Shown here in pieces: positions 1 through 10,254 of a stretch of 64,000 bases of DNA. Under the pieces are notes generated by a model, which worked only from the letters and a program-made list of their open reading frames with translations, searched no databases and had not been told where the DNA came from. A program made the translations under genes and the position numbers. Origin of the DNA: Orientallactaga sibirica. Its lineage: Eukaryota; Chordata; Mammalia; Rodentia; Dipodidae. The stretch covers positions 15,680,501 through 15,744,500 of the forward strand of contig JAEOAD010000052.1 of assembly GCA_036365145.1 (NCBI GenBank), read 5' to 3'. How positions within the stretch are numbered: the stretch's first letter is position 1; each line of letters starts with the position of its first letter.

Positions 1-206
1 GTCGATAGGTGGAGCCCAAGTGGAGTGAGTAGGTCATTCACCATGGATGCAGTCTGGAGGGGTTGTCATAGGTTAAAATGGGTGATGAGGAAGCCCACAT
101 AGGAGCCATCCAAGGGCACAATTTCCTGGTACAAGCAGGGCATGTATGCAATTATCGTGATGGGGTCTTAACTTAGGAGAGATATAAACCCATTAAGTAT
201 ATTAAG
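1..206. other. Unidentified sequence
   Basis: No repeat or gene recognised. Confidence 0.3.
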
Positions 207-219
207 GACAAAACAGTTT

Positions 220-474
220 GTTTTGTTTGTTTGTTTGTTTGTTTTTTGGAGAGAGAGACAGAGAGGTAGAGAGAGAGAGATAGAGAATGGGCGCACCAGC
301 AGCCTCTCAGCCACCGTGAACGAACTCCAGATGTGTGAGCCCCCTTTTGGGCAAGTGTGGCATGGCGCCCTTGTGTCACTTTGCATCTGGCTAAACTTGG
401 GACCTGGAGATTGGAACCGGCATTCTTAGGCTTAGCAGGTAGATGCCTTAACCGCTAAGCCATCTCTCCAACCC
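220..474 (-). repeat. DIP SINE (B2 superfamily), long subfamily
   Basis: The tRNA-derived head, reversed at the right end, carries A-box-like CTTAGC..TTAAGGC and a B-box-like GGTTCCAATCTCC. The body has the long-subfamily insert (GGGCAAGTGTGG, TTGTGTCACTTTGCATCTGGC). It is flanked by a perfect 13-bp TSD GACAAAACAGTTT at 207-219 and 475-487. Confidence 0.9.
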
Positions 475-492
475 GACAAAACAGTTTTTTAA

Positions 493-575
493 AGGCGGTC
501 TCACTCTAGCCCAAGCTGGCCTTAAACTCAGCCTCCCCAGTGCTGGGACTAAAGGCATGTACCACCACACAAAGC

Positions 576-602
<27 letters not shown>
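493..602 (-). repeat. B1 SINE, internally deleted, then poly(T)
   Basis: GGTCTCACTCTAGCCCAAGC jumps to CTCAGCCTCCCCAGTGCTGG and ends CCACCACAC. A T-run of about 25 follows. Confidence 0.7.
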
Positions 603-606
<4 letters not shown>

Positions 607-1003
607 GGAGAAAGGTGTTAGGTGTACAGAGAGAAAGCAAGAGTGAAATTAGTTGTGGTGGTGGTGATGAATTGGAACAGGAATGCTGGCATGTACTCAC
701 GATTTTTCAACATGTCTACATACATCTGGAAATAAATAGGGATGTAAGAAGCTCTGTTCAGAGGATCTAGAAGCAGTAGTAACCCATTAAGTATTTTGTG
801 CCTAGATGTTGCTGCTAAATGTCTTGTCCACTAAAGAAGCCAAGGGTACTTTGGAGAAATGGACAGTTCTAGGGCTGGAGCCAAAGCACAAGCTTGGCCT
901 GGAACATCTTATGCAAGAAAGTGAAGTATTTCTCCAGGATTGCTAAGATCATCTCAAAGGGACACAGAAGCCAGCCAGTCAAATCTGGGACAACCCAAGG
1001 ATC
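603..1003. other. Unidentified single-copy sequence
   Basis: Nothing recognised. Confidence 0.3.
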
Positions 1004-1020
1004 AAAATGATAGAATTTGA

Positions 1021-1160
1021 GCTGGGCGTGGTGGCACACGCTTTTGATCCCAGCACTTGGGAGGCAGAGGTAGGAGGATCACCATGAATTCAAGGCCACC
1101 CTGAGACTACAGAGTGAATTCCAGGTCAGCCTGGGCTAGAGAGAGACCCTACCTCAAAAA
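1021..1160 (+). repeat. B1 SINE
   Basis: 7SL-derived monomer of about 140 bp from GCTGGGCGTGGTGG to GACCCTACCTC and an A-tail. Perfect 17-bp TSD AAAATGATAGAATTTGA at 1004-1020 and 1161-1177. Confidence 0.95.
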
Positions 1161-1232
1161 AAAATGATAGAATTTGATGGTAACCCACTAAATGAAACAT
1201 GGAAATCATGATTGATAAAAGTAAATAGAACA

Positions 1233-1404
1233 GGGCTGGAGAGATGGCTTAGTGGTTAAGGCATATGCCTGCGAAGCCTAAAGACCCCAGTTCGATTTTC
1301 CAGGTCCCACGTCAGCCAGACACAAGGGGGCTAGAGGCCCTGGCGTGCCCATTCTCTCCCCTCTGTGTCTCTAATAAGTAAGTAAAAGTAAAATCTTTTT
1401 TAAA
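1233..1404 (+). repeat. DIP SINE, internally deleted
   Basis: Head is complete (GGCTTAGTGGTTAAGGC, CAGTTCGATTTTCC). The body lacks the usual TCTGGAGTTTGTTTGCAGTGG. TSD AAAGTAAATAG on both sides. Confidence 0.85.
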
Positions 1405-1511
1405 AAGTAAATAGCTCAGAAGTTAGACAAAGGATGTTATATCCAAACAGTTTTAAGTATCTTCCTCTCAAAAATAACTAGGAATTCTAGGCACAAAGAA
1501 TAACTTCTCAG

Positions 1512-1620
1512 GCGGTTGTGGTGGGCACACTTAATCCCTGTCACTGCAGAGGCTGAGGTGGGAGGACCACCGTGAGTGCTGGGTCAGCCTGGGCTAGAAG
1601 GAAACCCAGCCCCTCTCTGT
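1512..1620 (+). repeat. Old B1 SINE
   Basis: Diverged: GGTTGTGGTGGGCACACTTAATCCC ... GGGTCAGCCTGGGCTAGAAGG (landmarks). Confidence 0.65.
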
Positions 1621-2058
1621 CTCACTATATAGATACATACTCTGGGAGAGACTGTATCTCCATAATGAGGTGGGAGAGATCTCTGGTTGCACTTAGAAGC
1701 CCCCAAGCCACTAGGTCTCAAGTCTGGAACCCTTGTCCACTTTTAGCAAAGTACTGAAAAACACCTGAGGTGGGTAAGTGATGAAGAACTTATTGAGGGA
1801 GAGTTGAGGTAGAGGAAAGAGGCAAAAAGCTCCCAAGCCAAGAGAAGTTCCTACCCAGTCTCCATGCCAAGTCCTGGTGTAATGAAGGATGTTGGTTGGT
1901 TGTTGGGCCCAGGAGGACGGCTGACTCCACAAGGGCCTGCCCACAGCTGCTAATCCTAGAAAAAGCTGAAGGATCAGGAAGCTGAATCAGACTGGGATTC
2001 TAGTCTCACCAGTACAGTGTGACATTCCTGTTTCTTTGGGGCAGTCCCTAGTTAACTA
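1621..2058. other. Unidentified sequence
   Basis: No repeat or gene recognised. Confidence 0.3.
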
Positions 2059-2059
2059 C

Positions 2060-2290
2060 AAAAAAAAAAAAAAAAAAAAAAAAAACGTAGGCTGGAGAGA
2101 TAGCTTAGTGGTTAAGGCACTTGCTTGCAAAGCCAAAGGACCCAGGTTCAAATCCCCAGGACCCATGTAAGCCAGATGCATAAGGTGGCACATGCATCTG
2201 GAGTTCATCTGCAGCAGTTGAAGGCTCTGGCATGCCAATTCTCTATCTGCCTCTTTCTCTCTCAAATAAATGTTTAAAAAAAAAAAAGAG
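2060..2290 (+). repeat. Poly(A) run then DIP SINE
   Basis: About 26 A at 2060-2085, then a full DIP from GGCTGGAGAGATAGC to AAATAAATG and an A-tail. Confidence 0.88.
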
Positions 2291-2750
2291 CTGTCTCGCT
2301 CCTAGCTGTTTCCATAATACTCTAGGATTTCAATGGATGGCTAAAGAACCTAAATGAGATCACAGGGTGGTTCCGGAGGGACACCTGACAGGATCACAAT
2401 TGATCAGGTAAAACTAGATCACCAGGATGCCAGAAGATAGGTTATCTACAGTAAACAAAGTTAACAGTCTTGTTTGAGAGTTCCACAAATGTCTGGGGAA
2501 AGGAATGAGGCCCTACTCAAACTCATTTCTGTTAATGATGCAGAGTTTGAGTCCTGGGAGGGATTAGACCTCCATAAAGATATGTGAGACATCCCCCAGC
2601 CACACAAACCCCAACTTTGGGTCCTTGATTAACTTATCAAAGAACTGAAAGTGTGGACTCAGAGAAGGGTAAATTATGAATTAGATTTATTTTAGGGTGA
2701 GTTATGTTCAACTTGGCTGTTTTAAGTGGGGTTTTTTTTGTTTGTTTTTG
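2291..2750. other. Unidentified single-copy sequence
   Basis: Nothing recognised. Confidence 0.3.
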
Positions 2751-2756
2751 TTTTGT

Positions 2757-2944
2757 TTTATTAGAGAATGAGGCAGAGAGAGAATAGGCCTTCAGCTGCT
2801 GCTGTGTGTGCCCCCTTGTGCACATGTGCAACATTGCGTGTTGTGTCACTGTGTGGCTGGCTTTACATGGGACCTGGAAATTCAAACATGAGTTCCTAGG
2901 CTTTGCAGGCAAGCATCTTAACCACTAAGCCATTTCTCCATCCC
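2757..2944 (-). repeat. DIP SINE, long subfamily
   Basis: Body with CCCCTTGTGCACATGTGCAAC and GTTGTGTCACTGTGTGGCTG. Head ends CCATTTCTCCATCCC. Confidence 0.85.
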
Positions 2945-2957
2945 AGCTTTTTATATA

Positions 2958-3131
2958 TACATTTATATATTTGAGAGTTACAGAGAGAGAAAGAGGCAGA
3001 AAAGAGAATGGGTGCACCAGGGCCTCCAGCCACTGCAAAGGAACTCCAGATGCATGTGCCCCCTTGTACATCTGGCTTATGTGGGTAGTGGGGAATCGAG
3101 CCTTGAACTGGGGTCCTTAGGCCCTGGCCCA
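2958..3131 (-). repeat. DIP SINE, head-truncated
   Basis: Stops at GGGGTCCTTAGGCCCTGG without the A-box part. Flanked by CCCAGCTTTTTA on the left and right. Confidence 0.8.
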
Positions 3132-3135
3132 GCTT

Positions 3136-3180
3136 TTTAAACTCTTTATTGATAGCTTCCATAAGAATATTCAAAAACTA
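3136..3180 (-). mobile_element. Short LINE-1 3' tip
   Basis: About 45 bases resembling the L1 terminus (TTTATTGATAGCTTCCATAAG), squeezed between two SINEs. Confidence 0.45.
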
Positions 3181-3187
3181 ATCTTTA

Positions 3188-3332
3188 GCTGGGCATGGTG
3201 TCTCACACCTTTAGTCCTAGCACTCAGGAGGCAAAGGTTAGGAGGATTGCCATGAGTTTGAGGCCAGCCTGAGACTGCAGAGTGAATTCCAGGTCAGCCT
3301 GGGCTAGAGTGAGACCCTACTTCAAAAAACTT
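3188..3332 (+). repeat. B1 SINE
   Basis: GCTGGGCATGGTGTCTCACACC to GACCCTACTTC. Confidence 0.9.
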
Positions 3333-3366
3333 TAAAAAAGAAAAGAAAAGAAAAAAAAAGTTTTAG

Positions 3367-3515
3367 AGCCGGGCATGGTGTGCACGCCTTTAATCCCAGT
3401 ACTCAGGAGGCAGAGGTAGGAGGATTGCTGTGAGTTCAAGGCCACCCTGAGAATACAAAGTTAATTCTAGGTCAGCCTGGGCTAGAGTGGTGAGACCCTA
3501 CCTTGAAAAACAAAA
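3367..3515 (+). repeat. B1 SINE
   Basis: GCCGGGCATGGTGTGCACGCC to GACCCTACCTTG, with an AAAAT-rich tail. Confidence 0.9.
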
Positions 3516-3554
3516 AAATAAAATAAAAAATAATAAAAGTTTAAAAATATTTTT

Positions 3555-3740
3555 AATATTTATTTATTTATTTGCAAGCAGAAACAGAATGGGCACTCCA
3601 GGACCTCCAACTGGTTCAAACAAACTGCAGATACATGTGTCACTTTGTGCATCTGGCTTTACATGGTACTGGAAATTCAATCTTGGGTCGTTAGGCTCTG
3701 CCAGCAAGTGCCATAACCTCAAGGACAACTGACCAGCTCT
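3555..3740 (-). repeat. DIP SINE, diverged
   Basis: Degenerate copy (CCATAACCTCAAGGACAACTG in place of the usual head end). Confidence 0.7.
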
Positions 3741-3755
3741 CTTAGTTAAACTTTT

Positions 3756-4013
3756 TTTTTTTTTTTTTTTTTTTGAGAGAGACACAGAGAGAGACAGAGG
3801 AAGACAGAGATGGGCCACCAGCAGCGTCTCAGCTGCTGCAAACAAAATCCAGATGCGTGTGCCCCCTTGTGGTCAAGTGTGGCATTGCGCCCTTGTGTCA
3901 CTTTGCATCTGGCTAAACGTGGGACCTGGAGATTGGAACCACTGGAGATTGGAAGCTGTGTTCTTAGGCTTAGGAGGCAGGCGCCTTAACCGCTAAGCCA
4001 TCTCTCCAGCCCC
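3756..4013 (-). repeat. DIP SINE, long subfamily, with CTCF-like motif
   Basis: Perfect 15-bp TSD CTTAGTTAAACTTTT at 3741-3755 and 4014-4028. GTGCCCCCTTGTGG at 3859-3872 is a reversed CTCF-core-like site. The stretch GACCTGGAGATTGGAACC-A-CTGGAGATTGGAAG shows a 13-base internal tandem duplication. Confidence 0.92.
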
Positions 4014-4042
4014 CTTAGTTAAACTTTTAAATAATCAAGGTC

Positions 4043-4346
4043 AGCCGGGCGTGGTGGCACACACCTTTAATCCCAGCATTCGGGAGGCAGAGGTAGAAGG
4101 ATCACAATGAGTTCGAGGCCACCCTGAGACTACAGAGTTAATTTCAGGTCAGCCTGGACCAGAGTGAGACCCTACCTCAAAAACAAAAACAGCCGGGTGT
4201 GGTGGCACACGCCTTTAATCCCACTGGAGGCAGAAGTAGGAGGATTGTGTGAGTTCGAGGCTACCCTGAGACGACATAGTGAATTCCAGGTCATCCTGAA
4301 CTAGAATGAGACCCTACCTCGAAAAACCAAAAAAAAAAAAAAAAAA
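4043..4346 (+). repeat. Two tandem B1 SINEs
   Basis: The second B1 (from 4191) sits in the A-rich tail of the first. The pair is bounded by TAAATAATCAAGG / TAAATAATCGAGG, so the second entered the tail of the first. Confidence 0.9.
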
Positions 4347-4349
4347 ATT

Positions 4350-4682
4350 AAATAATCGAGGACAGTCCTAACTCCTCTTTTACACTGCCTTAGAAACTTG
4401 TAGCCCACCAATAATGTACAAGACCCAAGGTGATGTCAACCTGCCTGCTGAACAGCCCATGAAAGACAGGTTTATCCCAATTTGAGGTGGAAGACATTTG
4501 AGAACATGAAGCTCACTTCAGCCCATCAGCGTGATGAACAAATTTTCCACCTCTCCGAGTGATGCTTCAATTTCTCGCTGACTTGAAACTAGATTTTCTG
4601 GAACATTCTGATTGCTAGTGCAGAGATTATAGGTGTGAGCCTCCATGCCTGCTCATTATCAGAGTTTTATTCAGCAAGCACA
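4350..4682. other. Unidentified single-copy sequence
   Basis: Nothing recognised. Confidence 0.3.
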
Positions 4683-4697
4683 AAAATGTTAGGTTAG

Positions 4698-4915
4698 GGC
4701 TGGAGAGATGGCTTAGCGGTTAAGGCACTTGCTTGCAAAGCCTGAGGACCCAGGTTCTATTCCCCAGTATCCATATAAGTCATATGCACATGATGGTCCA
4801 TGCATCTGGAGTTTGTTTGCATTGGCTAGAGGCCTTGGTGCATCATTCTCTCTCTCTCTCCCTCTCTCTCTCATTCTCTCTCAAATAAGTAAAATAAAAT
4901 AATAAAATATTTTTT
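4698..4915 (+). repeat. DIP SINE
   Basis: Perfect 15-bp TSD AAAATGTTAGGTTAG at 4683-4697 and 4916-4930. Confidence 0.95.
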
Positions 4916-4972
4916 AAAATGTTAGGTTAGATATAAAGACTGATTGTAAATGACTATTAAAAGAGACTAAAA

Positions 4973-5123
4973 GCCGGGCGTGGTGGCACACGCCTTTAAT
5001 CCCAGCAATTTGGGAGGCAGAGGTAGGAGAATCACCATGAGTTCGAGGCCACCCTGAGACTACATAGTGAATTCCAGGTCAGCCTGAGCTAGAGTGAGAC
5101 CCTACCTCGGAAAACCAAAAAAG

Positions 5124-5155
<32 letters not shown>

Positions 5156-5165
5156 AAAAAGAAAA
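4973..5165 (+). repeat. B1 SINE with long A-rich tail
   Basis: Intact body to CCTACCTCGGAAAACC, then about 45 bases of nearly pure A. Confidence 0.92.
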
Positions 5166-5237
5166 AAAAGAAGGTGGAAGAGGAAGACAGACACCTTCAG
5201 GTTGTTCTCCGTCTTCCACGTATGTGACATGGCACAT

Positions 5238-5306
5238 GTGCACACACACACATACATATACATACATACAAACAAATTGTTTTTTTTTTTTTTTTTTTTT
5301 TTTTTT
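5238..5306. repeat. CA/TA-rich tract and poly(T)
   Basis: (CA)n then CATA units, then a T-run of about 26. Confidence 0.85.
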
Positions 5307-5452
5307 ATCCCAGCACTCTGGAGGCAGAGGTAGGAGGATCACCATGAGTTCGAGGCCACCCTGAGACTACATAGTTAATTCTAAGTCAGCCGGGACCAAA
5401 GTGAGACCCTACCTCAAACAAACAAAGAAACAAACAAACAAACAAAAAAACC
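5306..5452 (+). repeat. B1 SINE, 5'-truncated, with (AAAC)n tail
   Basis: Begins at TATCCCAGCACTCTGG. Confidence 0.85.
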
Positions 5453-5537
5453 CACTTTAACAGTGACAAAATAACCACAAAACAGAGACAACCCCAAAGC
5501 CCATAACTAATGTTATGTTCCTATAAGACCTCTGTGT

Positions 5538-5675
5538 AGGGCTGGATAATTGGCTCAGCAGTTAAATTCGACTTCCCAGGACAGGCAGTATTGTCAAAAG
5601 TTCAAGGCCAGCCTGGGGAGTAGAGTACCAGGCTGGCCAGTGCTACATAACAAGACCCTGTCTCAAGAACCAAAA
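5538..5675 (+). repeat. Chimeric SINE remnant (DIP-like head, B1-like body)
   Basis: GGGCTGGATAATTGGCTCAGCAG is followed directly by TCAAGGCCAGCCTGGGGAG and CTACATAACAAGACCCTGTC. Confidence 0.5.
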
Positions 5676-5681
5676 AATAAA

Positions 5682-5815
5682 GCTGGCACACCCTTTAATC
5701 CTAGTACTCGGGAGGCAGAGGTAGGAGGATCATTGTGAGTTTGAGGTCACCCTGAGACTACATAGTGAATTCCAGGACAGCATGAGCTACAGTGAGACCC
5801 TACCTCAAAAAAAAC
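5682..5815 (+). repeat. B1 SINE
   Basis: Short at the 5' end (AGCTGGCACACCC). Confidence 0.85.
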
Positions 5816-5941
5816 AAAAAACAAAAACAAACAAACAAACAAGAAAAACCATAACTATACACACATACACAAAAAAAATTGGTTGAAAGGAAGCAAATTC
5901 CAGAAGAAAATGCTGTATTTCCATTGTTTAAAATTTCACAA

Positions 5942-6076
5942 AGCCGGGTATGGTGGCACACACCTTTAATCCCAGCACTTGGGAGGCAGACTTGAGACTT
6001 CAGAGTGAATTCCAGGTCAGCCTGGACTAGAGATAACCTACCTCAAAAAGCCAAAAAAAAAAAAAAAAAAAAAAAA
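5942..6076 (+). repeat. B1 SINE, internally deleted
   Basis: GGAGGCAGA joins CTTGAGACTTCAG, losing about 35 bases. A-tail. Confidence 0.85.
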
Positions 6077-6280
6077 GAAACTTAAAACTCTACTATGGAT
6101 GGCCCTGTACAAAGGCAGTAAGCCCATAAAACAGATTAAGGGAATGACTACCCAAGACAGTGGAGTAATGTCTTGGTGGCTAATAGCATCAGGGAGAAGT
6201 GTTAAAGGTACCTTCTGCTTTCCATATCTTGTTCCAGTAAGACATTCCAGCTACAGTTGGTTTTTGTTTTGTATCACTGA

Positions 6281-6350
6281 GGTTTGAATTGAACTTAGGA
6301 CCTCATGCATGCTAGGTAAGAGTTCTGCCACTGAGCTATATCCTCAGCCT
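6281..6350 (-). repeat. ID SINE
   Basis: Reversed ID: TTGAATTGAACTTAGGACC, CATGCATGCTAGGTAAGAG, GCCACTGAGCTATATCCTCAG. Confidence 0.75.
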
Positions 6351-6399
6351 TTTTAACTTTTTCAAATGATTATTAAAGAAAGGTAAAAGCCCAGGCTGA

Positions 6400-6478
6400 A
6401 GAAAATTCACTATGTAGTCTCAGGGTGGCCTGAACTCACAAGTGATCCTCTTAAACTGCCATAAAACTGGGATTAAGG
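6400..6478 (-). repeat. B1 fragment
   Basis: CACTATGTAGTCTCAGGGTGG to ACTGGGATTAAG. Confidence 0.7.
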
Positions 6479-6499
6479 GGCCATGACTCTTTTCACATT

Positions 6500-6600
6500 A
6501 TTTTGAGACAGGGTCTCAGTAAACTGCCAAGGTTGGCCTTCTGCCTCAGCCTCCTGAGCATCTTGGATTCTAGGTCTTTGCCCCCAGACCCCATTATACC
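6500..6600 (-). repeat. Old B1-like element
   Basis: GAGACAGGGTCTCAGTAAAC, CTGCCTCAGCCTCCTGAGC (reverse, diverged). Confidence 0.5.
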
Positions 6601-6647
6601 TGTGTCCTATATGCCTCACCATGCAATATTTTATTGTTGCTTTTTTT

Positions 6648-6931
6648 ATTTTCAAGGTAGGGTCCAGGCTGACCTGGAATTCATTCTGTAGTCTCAGGGT
6701 GGCCTTGAGCTCACAGTCATCCTCCAACCTCTGTCTCCCAAGTGCTGGGATTAAAGGCGTGCGCCACCACACCTGGCTTTTTTTTTTTTTTTTTTTAGGT
6801 AGGTTCTCACTCTAGCCCAGGCTGACCTGGAATTCACTATGCAGTCTCAGGCTGGCCTTGAATTTACAGCAATCCTCCAATCTTGGCCTTCCTAGTGCTG
6901 GGATGAAAGGTGTGCACCACCACACCTGGCT
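6648..6931 (-). repeat. Two B1 SINEs, same orientation
   Basis: 6648-6777 is slightly short (AGGGTCCAGGCTGACC). 6779-6931 starts with a T-run and ends CACCTGGC. Confidence 0.9.
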
Positions 6932-6965
6932 CAATTTTAATATTTTAAGAGGGAGACACATGCTC

Positions 6966-7205
6966 AGCCTGGTGGCACAGACCTGTGTTTGGAGGCTGAG
7001 GAAGGGGGATCACAAGTGCAAGGCCTACCTGAACACAGTGTGACTTCAGTGCCAGCCTGAGGAACTTTGTGAGACCAGGAATGATGGTGCACGTCTGTAA
7101 TCCCAGTTCTTGGGAGGTGGAGGCAATAGGATCAGGAGTTCAAGGTCATTCTTAGCTTCATGAGTTTGAGGTCAGCCTTGGCTACATGGGACCCTGTCTA
7201 AAACA
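6966..7205 (+). repeat. Two old B1-like monomers
   Basis: GCCTGGTGGCACAGACCTG and GATGGTGCACGTCTGTAATCC mark two diverged units, the second ending GGACCCTGTCTAAAAC. Confidence 0.6.
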
Positions 7206-7226
7206 ACAACAAAAATAAAATAAAAA

Positions 7227-7435
7227 GAGGGTTTAGAGAAATGGCTTAGCAGTTTAGGTGCTTACCTGCAAAGCCAATGGACCTAGGTTTGATTCCCCAG
7301 GACTCACGTAAGGCAGATACACAAGGTGTTGCCTGCATCTGGAGTTCATTTTCAGTGGCTAGAGGTTTTGCATGCCCATTCTCTATCTCTCTGTGCCTTA
7401 TTCAATCTCTCTCTCAAATAACAAATATAAATTTA
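7227..7435 (+). repeat. DIP SINE
   Basis: Head TTTAGAGAAATGGCTTAGCAG; tail CTCTCTCAAATAAC. Confidence 0.85.
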
Positions 7436-7440
7436 AAAAG

Positions 7441-7560
7441 AGGTGGTTGTGGTACATGACTGTGATCCTAGCACTCACAAGACTGAAGCTGGAGGATTTC
7501 TGCAAGTTAGAGGCTAGCCTAGACTACATAGTGAGTACCAGGCCACAAGTGGGACTGAGG
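7441..7560 (+). repeat. Old B1-like element
   Basis: GTGGTACATGACTGTGATCC ... GACTACATAGTGAGTACCAGG. Confidence 0.55.
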
Positions 7561-7615
7561 CTATAGCTCAGATGGAGGGTGCTTGCCTTGGGTTCAAACT
7601 TCAAGAGCAAGAAGC
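7553..7615 (+). repeat. ID-like fragment
   Basis: GGGACTGAGGCTATAGCTCAG and GGTGCTTGCCTTGGGTTC (boxes A and B region). Confidence 0.5.
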
Positions 7616-7767
7616 AAGGGAGGTGGAGAAGGAAGAGAAGATGAAGAGAAGGAAAGAAAAGCTGAGAAGAGCTCATGTACTGAATATATCAAGCATTTTA
7701 AGAACAGAAACAGTAAAAACAGAAGAAATTTGAGTAAAAAACTAACCAGAAAAAGAAGAAATTATTT

Positions 7768-7902
7768 TGATCATGGTGACTCGTGCCTATAATCTAGCAC
7801 TTCAGAGGCTGAGGTAGGAGGATCACTGTGAGTTAAGGTCAGCCTCAGGCTACAAAGTGAGTTCCAAATCAGCCCCTGCTAGAGTGAGACCCTGCCTAAA
7901 AA
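7768..7902 (+). repeat. B1 SINE, diverged
   Basis: CATGGTGACTCGTGCCTATAATC to GACCCTGCCTAAA. Confidence 0.75.
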
Positions 7903-7915
7903 AAGAGGGTGGTGG

Positions 7916-8128
7916 TGTCTGGAGAGATGGCTTAGTGGTTAAGGTGCTTGCCTGCAAAGCCAAAGGATCCAGGTTTGATTCCCAGTACCCATGTAAACCA
8001 GATGCACAAGGGGCACATGCATCTGGAGTTTATTAGCAGTGGCTGGAGGGCCTAGCACACTCATTCTCTCTCTCTCTCTCTCCCTAATTCTCTCTCTTTC
8101 AAATAAATAAAGAAAAATACAATATTAA
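7916..8128 (+). repeat. DIP SINE
   Basis: Full; tail TTTCAAATAAATAAAG. Confidence 0.92.
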
Positions 8129-8138
8129 AAAAAAAAAG

Positions 8139-8270
8139 AGCTGGGCATGGTGGCACACATGTTTAATTCCAGCACTTGGGAGGCAGAGGTAGGAGGATCA
8201 CTGTGAGTTCAAGGCCACCCTGAGACTAAATAGTGAATTCCAGGTCAGTGAGACCCTACCTTGAAAAACC

Positions 8271-8308
<38 letters not shown>

Positions 8309-8312
8309 AAAG
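8139..8312 (+). repeat. B1 SINE with (GA)n
   Basis: The A-tail has turned into about 15 GA units at 8279-8304. Confidence 0.88.
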
Positions 8313-8360
8313 AACGAATCCAAAGGAAAAGGTGGCTGAGTTAAGTGAAATGTCAGCTGT

Positions 8361-8565
8361 TAGGGGCTGGAGAAATGGCTTAGCGGTTAAGGCATTTGCC
8401 TGTGAAGCCAAAGGACCCAGGTTCAATTCCTCAGGACCCACATAAGCCAGAGGCACAAGGGGCACATGCATCTGGAGTTTGTTTGCAGTAGCTGGAGGCC
8501 CTGGCATGCCTCTGTATCTCTTCTTTCTCTCTCTGCTTACAAACAAATAAATGAATTTTTTTTAA
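8361..8565 (+). repeat. DIP SINE
   Basis: GGGGCTGGAGAAATGGCTTAG to ACAAACAAATAAATG. Confidence 0.9.
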
Positions 8566-8610
8566 TGAAGAATTCTGAAGATAAATGATCTTTTAAAAAA
8601 ATGTCAGGCA

Positions 8611-8880
8611 GGGGCTGAAGAGATGGCTTAGGGGTTAAGGCACCTGCCTCCTAAGCCTAAGAACACTGGTTCCAATCTCCAGCGGTTCCAATCTCCAGGT
8701 CCCACATTTAGCCAGATGCAAAGTGACACAAGGGCGCAATGCTGCACTTGACTGCAAGGGGCGCACACATCTGGATTTCTTTCACAGCAGCTGAGACACT
8801 GCTGGCGCGCCCAACTCTGTCTTCCTCTCCCTCTCTCTCTCTGGCTCTCTCTGTGTCTCTCTCCAAAAAAATAATAAAAA
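8611..8880 (+). repeat. DIP SINE, long subfamily, internal 17-base duplication
   Basis: GGTTCCAATCTCCAGC is present twice in tandem in the B-box region. The CTCF-like site is eroded by one base (ACTGCAAGGGGCGC, 8751-8764). TSD AAATGTCAGGCAG. Confidence 0.9.
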
Positions 8881-8906
8881 TAAAAGTTTTAAAAAAATGT
8901 CAGGCA

Positions 8907-8985
8907 GGGTATGGTGGCACACGTGTTTAATCCCAGGACCTGGGCTAATCCTACCTCCAAAAACAAACAAACAAAAATGTCAGAA
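8907..8985 (+). repeat. B1 SINE, large internal deletion
   Basis: ATCCCAGGACCTGGG joins CTAATCCTACCTCC. Confidence 0.75.
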
Positions 8986-9024
8986 TTCTATATAAAAATT
9001 TATTTATTTTATTTACTTTTTATT

Positions 9025-9147
9025 TTAATTATTTATTGACAACTTCCATAATTCTAGACAATATCCCATAGTAATCCCCCCCACACACTTTCCCCTTTGA
9101 AACTCCACTCTCCATCATATCCCCTTCCCTCTCAATCAGTCTTATTT
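9025..9147 (-). mobile_element. LINE-1 3' tip
   Basis: TTATTGACAACTTCCATAATTCTAG followed by CTCCACTCTCCATCATATCC and CTCTCAATCAGTC, the same order as the L1 end at 21236. Confidence 0.75.
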
Positions 9148-9336
9148 TTATTTATTGAGAGAGAGAGAGAGAGAGACAGAGAGAGAGAATGGGCACACCA
9201 GTGCCTCCAGCCACTGCAAAATCCAGACGCATGCACCATCTTGTGCATCTGGCTGACATGGATCCTAGGGCATCAAACCTGGGTCCTTTGGCTTTGCAGA
9301 AAAACACCTTAGCCAGTGAGCCATCTCTCCAGCCCC
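9147..9336 (-). repeat. DIP SINE
   Basis: Inserted at the edge of the L1 tip. Confidence 0.9.
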
Positions 9337-9341
9337 TCCCC

Positions 9342-9483
9342 TTTTTTGAGGTAGGGTCTCACTGTAGCCCAGGCTGACCTGGAACTTACTTGTTATCTCA
9401 GGCTGGCCTCAAACTCACAGTGATCCTCCTACCCGTTCCTCCCAAGAACTGGGACTAAAGGCGTGCGCCACCACTATACCTGG
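9342..9483 (-). repeat. B1 SINE
   Basis: Ends GCGCCACCACTATACCTGG. Confidence 0.9.
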
Positions 9484-9486
9484 TCT

Positions 9487-9501
9487 TTTTTTCTTTTTTC
9501 T

Positions 9502-9563
<62 letters not shown>

Positions 9564-9580
9564 TTTTTTTTTTTTTTTTT
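9487..9580. repeat. (CTTT)n microsatellite and poly(T)
   Basis: About 14 CTTT units, then about 20 T. Confidence 0.95.
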
Positions 9581-9801
9581 GAGACATGATGAGACTTATG
9601 TAGATGAGGCTGGTCTTGAACTTCCAGCAATCCTCCTGCTTCAACCTTGTGACTATAGGAATATGCCACCACTCCCAGACATTTTTCTTTTTTAAAGCAG
9701 CCGAGTCCTACTGTGTAGCTCAGGTTGGTCTGAAACTCTTGATTCTCCTGCCTCAACTTCCCTAGAGCTGACATTGCAGGCATGTCCCACCATACCTGAC
9801 T
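9581..9801 (-). repeat. Two old B1-like monomers
   Basis: GAGGCTGGTCTTGAACTTCC and CTCAGGTTGGTCTGAAACTC mark two diverged reversed units. Confidence 0.6.
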
Positions 9802-9869
9802 TTGATTATACCATTTATTTTAACAGGAATTTTTTTAATTAGGAAGGAATTTAAAACATATTCTTCTTA

Positions 9870-10102
9870 CTTAATTTTTTTTTTAATTTGAGAGAGACAG
9901 AGAGAGAGAGAAAGATTGGGCACCCCAGCGGTCTCTCAGTCACCGTGAATGAATTCCAGATGCGTTGTCCCTTGTGCACATGTGCGACATTGCATGCTTG
10001 TGTCACTTTTGCATCTGGCTAAATATGGGACCTAAAGAATCGAATGGGCATTCTTAGGCTTCACAGGCAGGTGCCTTAACTGCTAAGTCATCTCTCCAGC
10101 CC
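9870..10102 (-). repeat. DIP SINE, long subfamily
   Basis: TTGTGTCACTTTTGCATCTGG present. CTCF-like site decayed to GTTGTCCCTTGTGC. Confidence 0.88.
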
Positions 10103-10110
10103 TCTTCTTA

Positions 10111-10254
10111 CTTTTTTTCGAGGCAGGGTCTCACTGTAGTCCAGGCTGACCTGAAACTCACTCTGTAGTCCCAGGTCAGCCTTAAACTCACAGCAATCTT
10201 CCTACCTCTTCCTCCAAAGGGCTGGATTAAAGGCATGCACCACCAAGCCTGGCT
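10111..10254 (-). repeat. B1 SINE
   Basis: Full; ends CACCAAGCCTGGC. Confidence 0.9.

Noticed and set aside
4698..4770. tRNA-like A and B boxes as a tRNA gene
   Set aside because: They belong to DIP SINE heads. No cloverleaf, anticodon stem or acceptor end is preserved.
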